From NCBI GenBank assembly GCA_030386875.1, contig CM059564.1, positions 71,629,436 to 71,693,435 of the forward strand: DNA of 64,000 nt. Reading direction: 5' to 3'. Below are positions 24,265-35,980 of this stretch, piece by piece (the first letter of the stretch is position 1; every line of letters begins with the position of its first letter). The DNA comes from Morinoia aosen. Lineage: Eukaryota; Arthropoda; Malacostraca; Amphipoda; Talitridae. The position numbers and the translations under genes were made by a program. The notes under the pieces are model-generated. The model saw nothing but the letters and a program-made list of their open reading frames with translations, searched no databases and had not been told where the DNA came from.

Positions 24265-25340
24265 GAACTATAAATACCGTTTTTTTCTATTCACTCTCAA
24301 TTTGTATCGTTACCTAACACGTCATTTCTTTTTATCATTGTAAAGCATTCATGTAAGAAATATAAATTCGTTATGTGATTTAAAGCAGTTCTTTGAGGCT
24401 ATCAGCTTAGTTCTGATTTGTCGTGTTCGCGCGAGAAAATCTTTTTTAATTTCTCCTATTTTGACTCGTAATGTCTGAGTAAGAATAGTCTACAAACAAT
24501 ATCAACATTATTCCCTGATGTCACAAAAGACAAAGCTCGTATGTCATTGTACCTGGAGACTGTCAAAAACGTTTCACCCCAGGGAGATCTTCACTATATT
24601 TCTTTTGTTACATTCATTAAACAACACCATCAGACTTAAAATAACTTGCTATAAGGGACACGTTTGTATGCTTTTCTCTCAGTCTTTTGTACGAGCATTG
24701 ACATGGGCTGTCAGAGCAACTATATTTGTTTAATAAAATTTTCATTAACGAAGGACCTTTATGCTGAAATATTGAATTTAAAAACTCGTAATTTCATGCT
24801 CGTATTTCATGCTTGTACATATATGTTTTTGTAGATATACTTACATTATTTCATTAACACAGAGCAGTTTCTGAAAAACTTCTAATCAAGCGACTTGAAT
24901 TTGTCCTATAAATACCGTGTTTTTTTCTATTTTATCCCCATATTGTTTTCAAGTATTTAAATGAGAAATCTCGTAAATTTGTGGTGTGATTTAAAGCATC
25001 ACCTTTTAGGTAGTTAACTCGCTCTTATTTTATTATGCTCTATCGAAAAAATATTTTTTTAAATTTACCGTAACAAACAATTTCGATATATCTCCCTGAT
25101 GTCAAGAAAGTCAAAGCTTATATGTCAATGTACGTAGATACTGTCAAAAGTTGTTAACATCACAGAGTACATTATTTTTATCTTTATTGTTTTCATAAAT
25201 AAACACTATTCAACTTGAATTGACTAGCTATGAGATACATTTAAATGTTTTTTCTCTCCGTCTTTGTACAAGCATTGACATAGACAGCAATCGCACCCAT
25301 GTATGTTCATCAATTGAAGGCATTTGCATCAGGACATTCC
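24265..25340 (+). repeat. Internal duplication in the LINE-B 3' region
   Basis: The stretch from CTATAAATACCGT near 24270 to about 24760 recurs, diverged, from CCTATAAATACCGTG near 24906 to about 25330. Shared phrases include GTGATTTAAAGCA, CCCTGATGTCA, AAAGTCAAAGCT and GAGCATTGACATnGnC. The offset is about 640 bp. The second unit continues into sequence shared with the inverted copy at 47.76-48.69 kb. Confidence 0.65.
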
Positions 25341-26308
25341 CCAATAATACAATCTTCTAAAGTGTGTTAACTTTATTGGACAATGTTTTTTCTCTTATTC
25401 ATATGCTCAAATATCCTTGTTAACCTTGTCTGGCAATTTATCATCTCTTGCGCTCGTGAGTACATTATAACAGCCTAATCTAGGTAATTAATTTCACGTA
25501 TTACGCCAAACAGGTTGTACATATTATGGTTGCCGTTGTAGAACAATCTTTTTTATGTTTCTGACTCAGGTGGACTCTTTGCTGCTACTATAATTTTCAT
25601 GGATGCATCATAAATTTGTGGTGGGATAAAAAAATTATTTTTACCGAGTTCCTTTCACCGAGCATACTAGTTGATACATAGGAGTGTAAATATAGTTCCG
25701 AATGTCGACCTCCTAGTCCTAGATGCAGAATTATTTTAATCCCCCCGTATTACTTTCAAAAATAATTTCTTATACCGCAAGTCCCGAAGCCCGTGTTTCT
25801 ATGTAAGTGTACGCTAATAAGAGTGTTTTGAACAATGCATCGTCAGTGAAATTGCGTCTTCTTTTTAAATTGTAGTTAGATATATTATACGTTGTAACAA
25901 AATTGTGACTTTTTTCTGTCTTTGATCAATTAATGTTATTTTATATTTCCTTTGATCTAAAAAAACGAAGAATATAATGATCATTCTCTTTAAACTTTGA
26001 TTTTTCTACGCAGATAAGCTATCTTTTGAAACTAGCTTATTAAAATAGGCTAATTTCATTCATCCGAAGAAATCCAAACCGATTCTACACTTATTTTGTG
26101 CAAAAATTAAAGAACTTTCCAAATGACTCCAGAGCCTTTAAAACTATTATTTCCAAACATTTCACGAACTTTTAGAACATTCTTGCAATATACAGTATAT
26201 GGCAGTCCAAGTGCAGGGATCGGATGCTCAACAGGTCTGTTCATTTCTAGCCGTCACTGTGTAAACAAGTCGATCGTCATCAATCATTACTATCTGCATT
26301 CATCAAGC

Positions 26309-28095
26309 ATGGCTTCCAGAGGTTGTAAGCATCCGGCAAACGCACATTGTTACTTGTGTGGCAAGTTTATCAGAACTAGAGCTAAAAAGTACTCTCTGGA
26401 AAGATCACTGAAAATGCGCGAGGCCTGTCAGGGATCAGGGACGCCTTGCATGTTTCGGCATGCCTGTCTGGTATCATAACAAACCTTGGGCACCTCATTT
26501 CACATGCGATCTTTGCAAAAGAACTCTGGAATGCAAGAAAAAACTAATATATGAATATACAGTATATACCTTTTTATTTTAACATACCTTATTACATTGA
26601 GTTTAATGTACCTGTATTTTTATACTTATGTTTCCATTCTACTTCTTTACAGGTTGTACAGAGAGGAAAACAGCTATGAGATTTGCAATCCCCCTACTTT
26701 GGAGGGTACAAACTGATTACTCGAGCCATTGCTTTTTCTGTATGGTAGACCCTTCCAAACGCCGTGCAGGCAAAAATGCGCCAGCTCTCATTTATCCGAA
26801 CCCGTCAGCCGTTGCGCCAATTCCGCACTGCTCTGAGCTCACAGTACCCACTCCTCCTAAGAAAGAGCAGCAGTGTTTACAAAAAGAAAGTAGTTCAGAC
26901 GAGCATGTCCAGACAGGCAACTAATTAGAGAAATCCATATTACCCCAGCCAAGAAGAAATCAATGAATGACCTGATCAGAGATCTTGGCCTTACAAAGTC
27001 AAATGGCAAGCTTTTGACGTCGACACTCAAGCGGTGGAATTTACTAGATGAGAGTGTGCACATATCAGGTGAGAGAAAGCGCAGCCATCATTTTTCAAAT
27101 TTTTTCACTCGTCAAGATGAGCTTCGCATTTGCCACAATGTGACCGGTCTGCTTGAGGTAATTGGAATTACCCTTAACCCCAAAGAGTGGCATGCAGCTC
27201 TTTATCGACAGGTCGTGCAGAAGCCTCAAAGCAGTGCTGCTTCATAACGTGAATATGTACCCATCTTTCCCCCTCGCCCACTTGGTCCAACAAGAGGTCC
27301 ACCAAAGAAGAATACAAAAGTGTCAAGATCTTGTTAGATGCTTTAAAATATGAAGAGTGCCGTTGAGAGGTTATAAGAGACTTCGACATAGTGACTTTCC
27401 TGATGGTTCCCAAAGCGGTTTTACCAAGTATCCTTGTTATCTTTGCCTATGGGACAGCAGGGATCCCATGGCCCCCGACCTCAAACGGGACTGGCCGCAG
27501 TGTTTAGTGTGGGGAAAAACAACGTCAAATGGGAGCCATTGTTGGAGACCAGAAAAGTACTGTTTCCTTCACTCTACTTAAAACTGGGCCTTATGAAATA
27601 TTTCTTAAGAGCTCTAGATTTCTTTAGAGCTGAAAACCCGAGTTTTCAAGTACCTCCAAGATTTCTTCCCCAAGTTGTCTGCAGCAAAAGCTGAAGCCGG
27701 TATCTCTATTAATCCACAAATGAAAAAAATCACTATGAGCAAAAAGTTTCCCAAAAAGCTCTCAAGAACAAAGAGAGCAGCATGGAACAGCTTTGTCGCA
27801 GTTGTTCTTGGCTTTTTGGGGCTTTTTGAGAACTTGGTGACAAACTAAGTCAAGATGGGTGGCAGGATGTCCCTTAAAATCCACATCCTTGACGACCATC
27901 TTTATAAATTTAAGGAAAACGTGGGAGTGTACTCCGATGAGCAAGGCTAGCTCTTCCATCAGGATATATTGGACTTCAAACGCCGTTACAAAGGGTCTCA
28001 TAATAAAAACATGATGGGAGAGTACATTTGGGGTCGGATTCGTGAAAGTAACCTACAATATAAGCGTAAATATAGAAGAAATACTCATTTCTAAC
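26309..28095 (+). pseudogene. Decayed zinc-finger, DDE-like gene of a multicopy arthropod family
   Basis: I recognise a protein family found in many copies in arthropod genomes, usually annotated as uncharacterised. In order: CYLCGKFI near 26350 and HFTCDLCKRTLE near 26500 (two CxxC knuckles), a probable intron with acceptor TTCTTTACAG at about 26652, then MRFAIPLLWR and HCFFC (26673-26745). Further on are LIRDLGLTKSNGKLLTS (26970), LFIDRSCRSLKAVLLHN (27195-27245), RDFDIVTF (27381), SGFTKYPCYLCLWDSRDP (27415-27470), LKLGLMKYFLRALDF (27580), MSLKIHILDDHLYKFKENVG (27866-27925), VYSDEQG-LFHQDI and RRYKG (27930-27990). The conserved D (FID), D (RDFD) and E (DEQG) positions suggest an RNase H-type DDE catalytic core; this is inference. 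Several frame changes and stops, including one inside the DEQG-LFHQD block, show it is dead. Confidence 0.7.
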
Positions 28096-28256
28096 GTGTC
28101 TATCGTCTCAGTGGTGTAATTCTGGAATAAATGAATGCTATTGTTGCATTATATGTCGTTTTGTGACCATGTCCAGCCAAACTTCAAATTTGCTACTTTG
28201 TCCCTTCGAGAATAAATAAAATTCACAAATAACATTATCCTGGGCACAGAAGCAAA

Positions 28257-28430
28257 ACTAGAAATGAGTGCAAGTATTTTTTAATGTTTTCTAGACAAAA
28301 GCAAATAAGAAATAACAGTTTCAACTCTAGGACCAAAATTCACAGCAAAATTAGAAATGAATGCAAGTACCTTTTTATGTTTTCTAGACATAAGCAAATA
28401 AGAAATAACAGTTTCAATTCAAGGACCAAA
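28257..28430. repeat. Two-unit tandem repeat near the right end of the DNA element
   Basis: A unit of about 92 bp, starting TAGAAATGAnTGCAAGTA and containing GTTTTCTAGACA and AAGCAAATAAGAAATAACAG, occurs twice in direct orientation with few differences. The second unit runs into the right terminal repeat. Subterminal repeats are common in DNA transposons as transposase binding sites. Confidence 0.75.
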
Positions 28431-28639
28431 ACTTTGTTACACGGTGAATTATCAAACAGTGATTAAGCTACTAAGGTAATATATTGGCCTCAATCATTTG
28501 TTTCGACAAGTGACATGGGTATTACGATATCCATGTTTGTGTATCAACCAAGGATTCTCACTTTAGGATTTTTAAGAACCAATGATGTTTTTTGTATCAT
28601 CTTTATTGGAAATAAACTGTTTTCTTTCACTACTATTAA

Positions 28640-29270
28640 ATGAAAAATTTTAACTATCGCTGCATTTGTTTAAATAGTGAAAGGCAATTCCGTTCCACGA
28701 GATAATAGTGGAAAATTGCACTTCATGGAAAGATAAACGTGGTCAGAGAGTACTTGCACATGATCCTGGGAATTAATTTTGTTACGGCAAAGAGTGGTAA
28801 ATCCATGCCTATCCCACTAATTACAATGCCCCCAGATGCCTGAATAGTTGGGACGATGTACGATGGATCCTTAGCTTCGTTTGGCTGTCGCCATGCTCTA
28901 AAAGCCCATCGTTCTGAAAGAGAGGGAACCTGGCTGGACACATTGGACCAAATAACATGCTTCCACTCCTCAACAGTCCAATTTCGGTGTTCCTGTGCAA
29001 ATAACAAACTTTTTTACCAATTTGCTGCAGACGCAAATGACTTCCTGATGGATTTGCATTAGCCTGAATTAATTTTCTTCAACTCTCGATAAACAGTCCT
29101 TCGAGAAAGTGCTGTAGAACCTCCACACTGTTTGCTAGTTATCATCTGCACTTATGAACGAGGATTTTCCTTCCCCAATCTCTTCAAAGTTCTGCTACAG
29201 TATTCCCGTTTTCGAGAATCTTAGGCCTCCCACAATTTCTACGAGATGAACTAGATTCGCTATCTTGTTT
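28640..29270 (-). pseudogene. Tc1 transposase relic (N-terminal and first catalytic part)
   Basis: The minus strand reads GRPKILENGN-like decay near 29225, SRRTVYRELKKI near 29110 (the VSxRTVRRxL block of the second helix-turn-helix), SIRKSFASAANW near 29050 and LFAQEHRNWTVEEWKHVIWS near 29000-28945. The last ends in the first catalytic block, where Asp is Asn. WRQPNEAKDPSYIVPTIQAS follows near 28880-28820, and a worn GGxxxxWGCFS. The part with the second and third catalytic residues is missing: the similarity ends where LINE-B's 3' tail begins, so one disrupted or truncated the other. Stops and frame changes are present. Confidence 0.75.
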
Positions 29271-30976
29271 CCGGCATGTTATCGTTCCCTGTGTTGTTCT
29301 AAAATATATATAGTTCATTGTATAGATTTTCATGAAACCTGACAAAGCGTCTTTTATCAAAAAGTGTACGGGTCTTCATTTCGACGATGCGGAATTTGGA
29401 AATTTCTATGCACTCATTACAGCTATTTAATACTTAATATAAACCCTTCTTGAATATTGTCATGTAATGATTTAATAAACACGTTACTTTCGAAATAAAG
29501 TGAGGCAAATGACAAAGAGAAGGTAACAATACAGTGCGCAACTTTTTGTGGGCCTCTTATGTGTTTGTTGAATTGGAAAAGCCATTCGCGTAGGTCGCCA
29601 ATTGGTCAGGTGCCAACTTTCTGCTTACCGCATTCACTTCAGGATTTGTTAATGCCTGTTAGATCTCCAGACCTACTCCTGAACGTGTCAACATAGGAAT
29701 GACGTCACAGTACTAGTCATAACAGTTGCATCAGTTTTAAATGAATGTAATGAAACTAAACGAATAGCTCCGTAAAATTATATCAGAACTTTTGTACCAT
29801 TGAGTGTGAGTTATCATAAATTGTATACGTGATGTGCTCAGATGCGTAGAGTCCTAATATATGCTACAGTTTATATCTAATGAGTACATTCTGATTCTTA
29901 TACGAATCAAAGAAGGGAATCGCAGTTGGAGCGATACAGCTATCACAAGATCAGGGCTGTTGCCCAACTGATTTCAGTTATAGTGTCAAAATTTGAGCTT
30001 TTTCGTCAGTTTGTAGAGCTTTGCTAAATCATCATAGTGTCTGACGATTTTTCACGTCTTTTGTTAATATGCTCCAGTAGTAAAATGAGGACCCAACGTA
30101 ACAATATCACAAGAATTTTCATGAGTGCAATATTTCTTCAGTTTCAATTTAATCTATTGACCTGAGCCAATTCTGGCCTGAAACTAGCTTGACTACACTT
30201 GTGCATTTTCTATCATATCAGAAATAATTTAAGGAATTTAATTTTTTTAGACCCTCATCTGTCAGAAAAAATATCGCTGCATATCTCCTAGGATTTACCA
30301 CAACCTGATCAGCCCTGCTTCATGGGAAATTAAAGACAGATTTAAGCTCTGTCGCCCCTTCGATTCATCACAAATGAGAAACATCCGTCAATTAAATTCA
30401 CTAATTGAAAAGATTCACAAAAATCATTTTTCGATTGTCGTGTCTCTAAGAACGGAGAAAATTTTGTGCATATCGCTAGCCAACGTTTACGGGACTAAGA
30501 AATGGTTATTTAACTTCTGTTCTAACGTTTTGAAAATCCACGGGATCAAAACACCTTTAAACAGCGCATTCAATATATGTTCGTCTTTCAATCGTATACA
30601 CGCAGAATTTAATGATCTACGGGATTCTCTTGTATCAATGGTTTTCCTCTTGGAATCTCTAACCACCAAATTATACAATTTTTGTCCAGAAAATATTGCG
30701 ACTCCAATATTCCTGTTAAATGTGAATATCCGCGTATTCGACCAAGGAAGTTTCTTGATTCTGCAAGGTTCCTGAAAAGTTGGCCGCTGATGCATGAAGC
30801 TACACTTTAGCAGGGCTTAAGAACCCGTCTGTCAACCTGTCACTCTGAATTAAAGCTTAGGCTCTTTCTATATATTCCTTCAATATTTTTTCAAAAATGA
30901 ATTACAAAAATAATAAAAAATGTAAATTCGGCCTCTTCGGTTATTTCGAAAATATTGTATAAGACGACCGTCTACC
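29271..30976. other. No gene recognised; contains one repeat copy
   Basis: AT-rich DNA left of the outer LTR element. A phrase near 29652-29680 (plus strand MPVRSPDLLLN) looks like a shred of a Tc1 SPDLNPIE block, too short to call. The long frames at 30374-30775 (plus) and 30487-30795 (minus) overlap each other and match no family I know. The repeat at 30422-30590 is listed separately. Confidence 0.4.
30422..30590 (+). repeat. 169-bp repeat, copy 1
   Basis: Nearly identical in sequence and equal in length to 47482-47650, in the same orientation. Both copies start AATCATTTnTCGATTGTCGTG and end ATATGTTCGTCTTT. They sit on either side of the nested LTR elements, but each lies several hundred bases outside the target duplication, so they are not part of that element. 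Confidence 0.85.
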
Positions 30977-31157
30977 TGTACCGAGAGGTGTCTCAAAGGC
31001 GTGTCTCAGCCACATTGTGGATAATCTTTTAGTGCGGCTATGTGCCCTCTACTTGGACGATGTTGGTGCGGCTGTGCGCCCATTGTTGACGGTCTGACGC
31101 TTGTGAAGTACATGCTCCTGTGGGCGCACTCGTTTGTCCTAACCTCCTGGCGAAACA
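30977..31157 (+). repeat. 5' LTR of the outer element
   Basis: 181 bp, beginning TGTACCGAGAGG and ending in CA. It is paired with 46261-46441 and preceded by the target copy CTACC. Confidence 0.92.
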
Positions 31158-31175
31158 TGGTGCCCCGGGTGAGGA
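31158..31175 (+). other. Primer-binding site of the outer element
   Basis: TGGTGCCCCGGGTGAGGA directly follows the 5' LTR. It starts with the TGG complementary to a tRNA 3' CCA. The tRNA type is not assigned. Confidence 0.75.
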
Positions 31176-31627
31176 ACGAAGATGGCGCAGTATAGATCTC
31201 CAGCCCCTTTGAATTTTATGTAACCTAACTGGGATTCTTGGAAGGACCAGTTCTCAACATTCAGGCTGGTTACGAAATTACATTTAGAGAAGGAGGAGAT
31301 TCAAATTGCAAGTTTAAAATACTGTATGGGACCGGAAGCAGAAGATGTATTCAGAACTTTTGGCCTGACGTCCACTGAGACCTTGAAATACGATGTCGTC
31401 ATAGGGAAGTATGACGAGTACTTCAAGCCAAAAATTAACATCGCACGGTTAAGGAGGTTATTTCAAAAGAGAGTGCAGGAAACCAGTGAAAGTGAGGAAG
31501 TGTACTTACGAGCTTTATACGCAACCGCTCGGGACTGTGGCTTTGGCACCACTCTCCAAGAACGAATCCGGGATCAATACATCGCAGGACTTAAGGATGA
31601 AGTCCTTACGGAAAAATTGTAACATTT

Positions 31628-33305
31628 TGTCACGAGAAATGGGCCCTCCTCCTTGTTAACACTTCATTAACAAGAAGTACAGGTTCTCGGAATTGAGGGA
31701 ATGGCGCACCTCCATGATACATAAACAACACAAAATTAATGAATAATAATCGGCAATTACAGTACATATACTAAAACGGAAAGGTACTCACCGGTGATCG
31801 CTGACCCACTTACGCAGAGCATTTTCTGAGCGCCCTCCGTGGTATTACGATTGCTCGCTTTTAATATTGTGGGGCATGATACTTAGGATAAACTATGCTT
31901 AACATTTATACTTTCCACCTATACGTCATACAAACATTAATGAGCGTACACACAATGAATGGTGTTAGGAATAATGCCAATTAAGTAATGGAATCAAATA
32001 GCATACGTCAAATGACTTACATCACATAATTATACTGAAATATTGGCTGGCCGGCCGCCGCTAAGTTTACAAGAGTTACACATGAGAATTCATCTATCCT
32101 GTCCTATTTCTATCTCAGTTATTCCAGCAGCACAGTGGGCGATGGTCACTTCAACCACAAACATTCGTCCGCGACTCGCTTCAGTTCAAAGGCCTGTCTT
32201 ATTCACTGTTCAGAAAATGTCTAGTGATGACGTTATTTTGCTTATTCCGCTTCAGTATATTCACACGTCAATTTCCTTTCATTCGAGCTGATCAATCCTC
32301 AGACATATGACTCCGTCCCACCTGTCAAGATAAATTTTGACTTGTTACTTTTTAAGCATGTCAATGACGTTCCCTCAAATATCTCAAATTTTTACTTCAC
32401 CGAATGCCAATAAATTTCACTAATATTTATTTTAACAAAATATATATATATATATATTTTTTTTTAGAACCTGTGTATCTCTTACCCGCCCCGAGACGTT
32501 GCAGCTAAATGTTACATTAAATTATTTCCACGCTGGTTGGATTTTGCTTTACTTCTCTGAAAGTAAAACGAGAAATGTATGAATTTTGAATTACATTATA
32601 GCGACGCCTTTAGTATAAATTTTCAATATATCCAATAACCACTTTTCATTATATCTTTGAGCACGTTTGTTACAGCGAACACACCCGCGTATTATCTCTT
32701 ATACTTCGCGCTCCGGCGTTGACTGCAGAACTACCTTCTGTTCCTAAGCTGCCCCGCGTTTTTTCTCGAGGGTTGTCCCCTCTCTCACCTTCGGCCTATA
32801 AGAATCTTCGAACCTTGACTGCGACCGCCTACATCTTTTCTAATTGGTAGTACCGCATTCTCACGCTCAGCTCCTTCGAACCCGACCGTTGGTTTGCCGT
32901 CTCTCTCGGCTTAAGTGTCTCGATTTATATTTGACCACAAGGCGGCTTTTGTTGCGCATGGGTAGGCATTTTTCCGAACGTCTACAGTTTCCCAGGACTG
33001 GCCCGCATGAAAAAAAATTGCCAGCACCACAAAATACACCCCTCCAGAAACAACACACAATGTAAACAGACATCGTTTGGGCTCTCGCATCTTATCGCGG
33101 CCTCCTAACATTGCTGAGTCAAAACATACGGCATAAAAACATACATGTTGAAGCGACCCTCCCGTACTGCTGGGATTTTCTGAGATATGGCATTTTCTGA
33201 GATATTTCTAAGTAAGCCCAAAATTTATTACACACAATTAAAATTTTTCCCTAAATCCTCATTTTTAATTCGCAAAAATTGATTATTCTTAACAGATTCT
33301 CGACA
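31628..33305 (-). repeat. 3' LTR of the inner element (left on the map)
   Basis: 1678 bp, paired with 41054-42727. It contains a (TA)n tract near 32440-32456 that differs from the other copy. The short open frames inside both LTRs are non-coding shadows. Confidence 0.92.
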
Positions 33306-35980
33306 GACCGCCGTCCTATAGTTAAAAAAAAAATTGGCCTGACAAATTTTTTTTTTGAATTAGCTTTCAGCTATTTATTAAATACTAATCACTGCAGTCT
33401 GAAGCCAACATAAGACACACATGGTAACTTCTACTTAAGCCTATTACATTCTAAAATTAATTCCGCAACAAACAGGATACACTACAAATAAGAATCTTAT
33501 TCATTACAATTAGCACGGCCTGATATATTGTGTTGTGTTCCACCGAAGTGAAGTACGTCATAAATCTTTTGAGTGTTCACCCCTAATAACATTCACAAAG
33601 TATTACGGATACATCTCCTACATTCTCAAACATCCTACAGTATTGATGACTTTATGTCTCGTAGATTTCAATTCACGCTTGCATGTTCTGTTGTCCAAGT
33701 CCTTGACGCTGTTGTTGACGATTCGATGTTGACTCCTTTGGTATAGCTGACGGAATTTGCTTTTCTTCCATGCCTCTCTTTTGGCATTTTATAGCTTCAC
33801 ACACGCCTTGATGGAAGGTAACTCAATTTCAGGATGAAGTATTGCGAGCCCAATATCCAGGCTCGTATAAAATTTCTATACACCACATTAACTGCACGAT
33901 TGCGTTCTGTAAGATGGATCATTATTACGATTCAAATTACCACCAAATCATGTTAAGTGCAATATTTCACATACATTTTATGACGTTTATTCAAACTCAA
34001 ACTTTTAATCGGCAGATTACTCATGAACGTCGATTCGGTGATCAGTCGAATCTGCAAATTAGTAAGTTATATTGATCTGTCGATAAATACGAGTCGAAGC
34101 GTCGATAAATTTCATTCACTACAGTTTCCATTCGCGATAGGGTTCCGAATCCTACGGAGTAATCCTGAAGAATCCGAGGTATATCCGGCGGTGGTATCCT
34201 GTATGAGCGGTGTTATCCTGTAGAATTCCTCTCAGTTTTCCTTGATATCGACGTAGAATCTCAGTATTCCTTGATATTGACGTAGAATCTCAGTATTTCT
34301 TGACATCGACGTAGAAATTCTGGTAGACACGAGATGATATTTGATTTTCTCCGAGTAAACACTCTTATTTGTGCGAGAATTCCGTGGGTTAATATTCTTT
34401 GATGATCGTACGCCTCATTCAAAGCACATCCGACGTAATCTCTCTTTTAATTTTTTTTTTATTTCACGTATAAATAGAGATGCCTAAAATGCGGCTTCAA
34501 TATTCCAATGTGATAATTTGCCTAGTAAAAAAAATTCACAGGAAACTTGCATTCGAATTTCAGGAATGCCTTACTAGGCATAAATGTTACGACGCAAATT
34601 CCAAAGTACTTAAGTAAGTTTCAACACTCAATCATATAAAAACATTGTTATTGTTTCATTTGAGTGCCCACTGTATAAAAGCATTTTTGAACGCTATTGC
34701 ATTAAGGTACCCTAGACTATTATCTTCATTATTTTCGCTTCTCCTTCCTTCCTCATGCTGGTTCTGCGTTGCTCTGTGGTGTTTTCCACTGCGAAGCATT
34801 GAGTGCTAATTAGTCGAGAAATCCATCCCGGCTCGGCTGTTCACTAACGATGTCCTCTTCGCAAGCCTGACCACGGGCGAGTTGGGCAATTACTGGTCTC
34901 CTCCGCATTCTTCTGAACATGGTGCAAAATCTCTGGCTACAGCTCAACCGCAAGCGGCTCCGAGCTAATTACTTGTGCTCTCCGCATTCTCTCTTAAGCA
35001 TGATGCGAAATTCCAGCCTCACATACATCTTCGTCGTTTCCCAATGCAACGCTAGAATTTGTTCTACAGTCAAATACTTACAATACAAGTTCGATGAATC
35101 CCCTATGTCGTGTCATTGCTCTCTGTTCTTCGTTCTTGTGAATAATTACTCGTGCTCCAGGTGATTCTTCCGTAATTTTGCTGCTTATCCGAGACTCATT
35201 CGTGTTATGCAATGTTCTGGCCTGTTTTGTGCTGACGTACTTCCTACGCTAATCCTCCAAGAAATTAATTCCTTAAGTCTGAAAAAGAAATGTACTACAC
35301 TCTACAGAGTAAGATAAGAATAATTCCTTCCGGAATACCGTGTTTTACGATATTCTTTCAGGGCAAGAGAAAGACACAAAGTCAGAAAATTCAACACTAC
35401 TGCACGAAAGAATACGCACTTTTAATCTGACGTTAAACATATTTCCCCGTTACGAAAATGAACGGTTTAAAGGTATTGATAAAATTAGCAAGCCTGAGAT
35501 AACCTCAGCCTAAGCACTTTCAGATTAAACTAATTAATTCACTAGAGTTATTTCGTATTAAGCGCGTACGCTTTACGAGGAGCTGGCGAGAAAATGAAAG
35601 CATACTACGAAAAGTCACATAGCATTCCCTTTGAGAAGCACACGACAGCAAACTAACGAAAAGCTCAATTTCTCTTCTCTTAGCAACAATAGAAATGAAA
35701 TTTTAAGTACAGCGTGAGATTAGAACACTCCGACAAGCCTCTCGTTTTCCAACAAGATCGCTCGTGAGCAGAAATTCAAATTCACCCACAGCTAGTAACA
35801 CATACAGCTACTGAAGAACACATCTCACTCTTGCGAGTGCAAACTACGATAATACGAAACTCGAACACGCCTTCCTATTGAAGAACACCTCTAAAATTAC
35901 ACACGAAGGAAACATCCTGAAAAATCAAAGAAATTCATGAACTTAATTCATTGCAGCTGATCATTGTTTTGGCCGACGAT
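33306..35980 (-). other. Long 3' non-coding part of the inner element
   Basis: About 2.7 kb between the integrase end and the 3' LTR. I see no envelope-like frame (no signal peptide, furin site or transmembrane helix in a sustained frame). It holds the tandem repeat at 34225-34320. A clear polypurine tract next to the LTR was not found. Confidence 0.6.
34225..34320. repeat. Tandem repeat of about 32 bp, three units
   Basis: The unit CTCAGTnTTCCTTGATATyG plus ACGTAGAAT is repeated three times with small changes inside the 3' non-coding part of the inner LTR element. Confidence 0.8.

Larger units (their letters stand above)
25890..28447 (+). mobile_element. DNA element with TIRs inserted in the LINE-B 3' region
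   Basis: The LINE 3' sequence known from the copy at 47.76-48.69 kb breaks off at about 25.89 kb and resumes at about 28.45 kb, so the sequence between is an insertion of about 2.56 kb. Its ends are imperfect inverted repeats: TGTAACAAAATTGTGAC at 25893-25909, against TGTAACAAAGTTTTGGTCC read on the minus strand from 28441. A possible target duplication is ATTATA at 25884-25889 against ATTATC at 28448-28453; the undisturbed copy has one ATTATA there. It carries one decayed gene (26309-28095). The superfamily is unassigned. Confidence 0.6.
22640..28630 (+). pseudogene. LINE-B: jockey/CR1-type element with long 3' region
   Basis: ORF2 remnants run from 22.64 to 23.99 kb. They include SNYKPISLLLVLFKILEKV (NYRPISLLPVxSKILEK), LLPLDLSEAFDSVEHNRLLR (catalytic LDLSKAFDxVxHxxLL), a decayed GxxQGSxxGPLLF block near 23045, a DNVQIAITS stretch at the former ADD box near 23140, and a C-terminus near 23865-23987 reading GALLQNKIPQSIKTSQTLNE. 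That end is the usual IPxxIRxxxTLxxFK tail of these elements. At least four frame changes and several stops make it inactive. The 3' region (23.99-25.89 and 28.45-28.63 kb) holds a microsatellite, a roughly 0.45-kb internal duplication and a 3' tail with AATAAA at about 28612. Between 25.89 and 28.45 kb it is interrupted by a separate DNA element. Confidence 0.75.

Noticed and set aside
29600-29800. A second Tc1 fragment on the plus strand (PVRSPDLLLN)
   Set aside because: One motif of about ten residues without neighbours is not enough.
30374-30795. Overlapping plus (133 codons) and minus (102 codons) frames as a gene
   Set aside because: Half of the stretch is the 169-bp repeat, the two frames exclude each other, and neither matches a family.
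32043-33111. Short open frames repeated identically at 41469-42533
   Set aside because: They lie in the two LTRs of the inner element and are duplicated only because the LTRs are. Their composition and lack of domains argue against coding.
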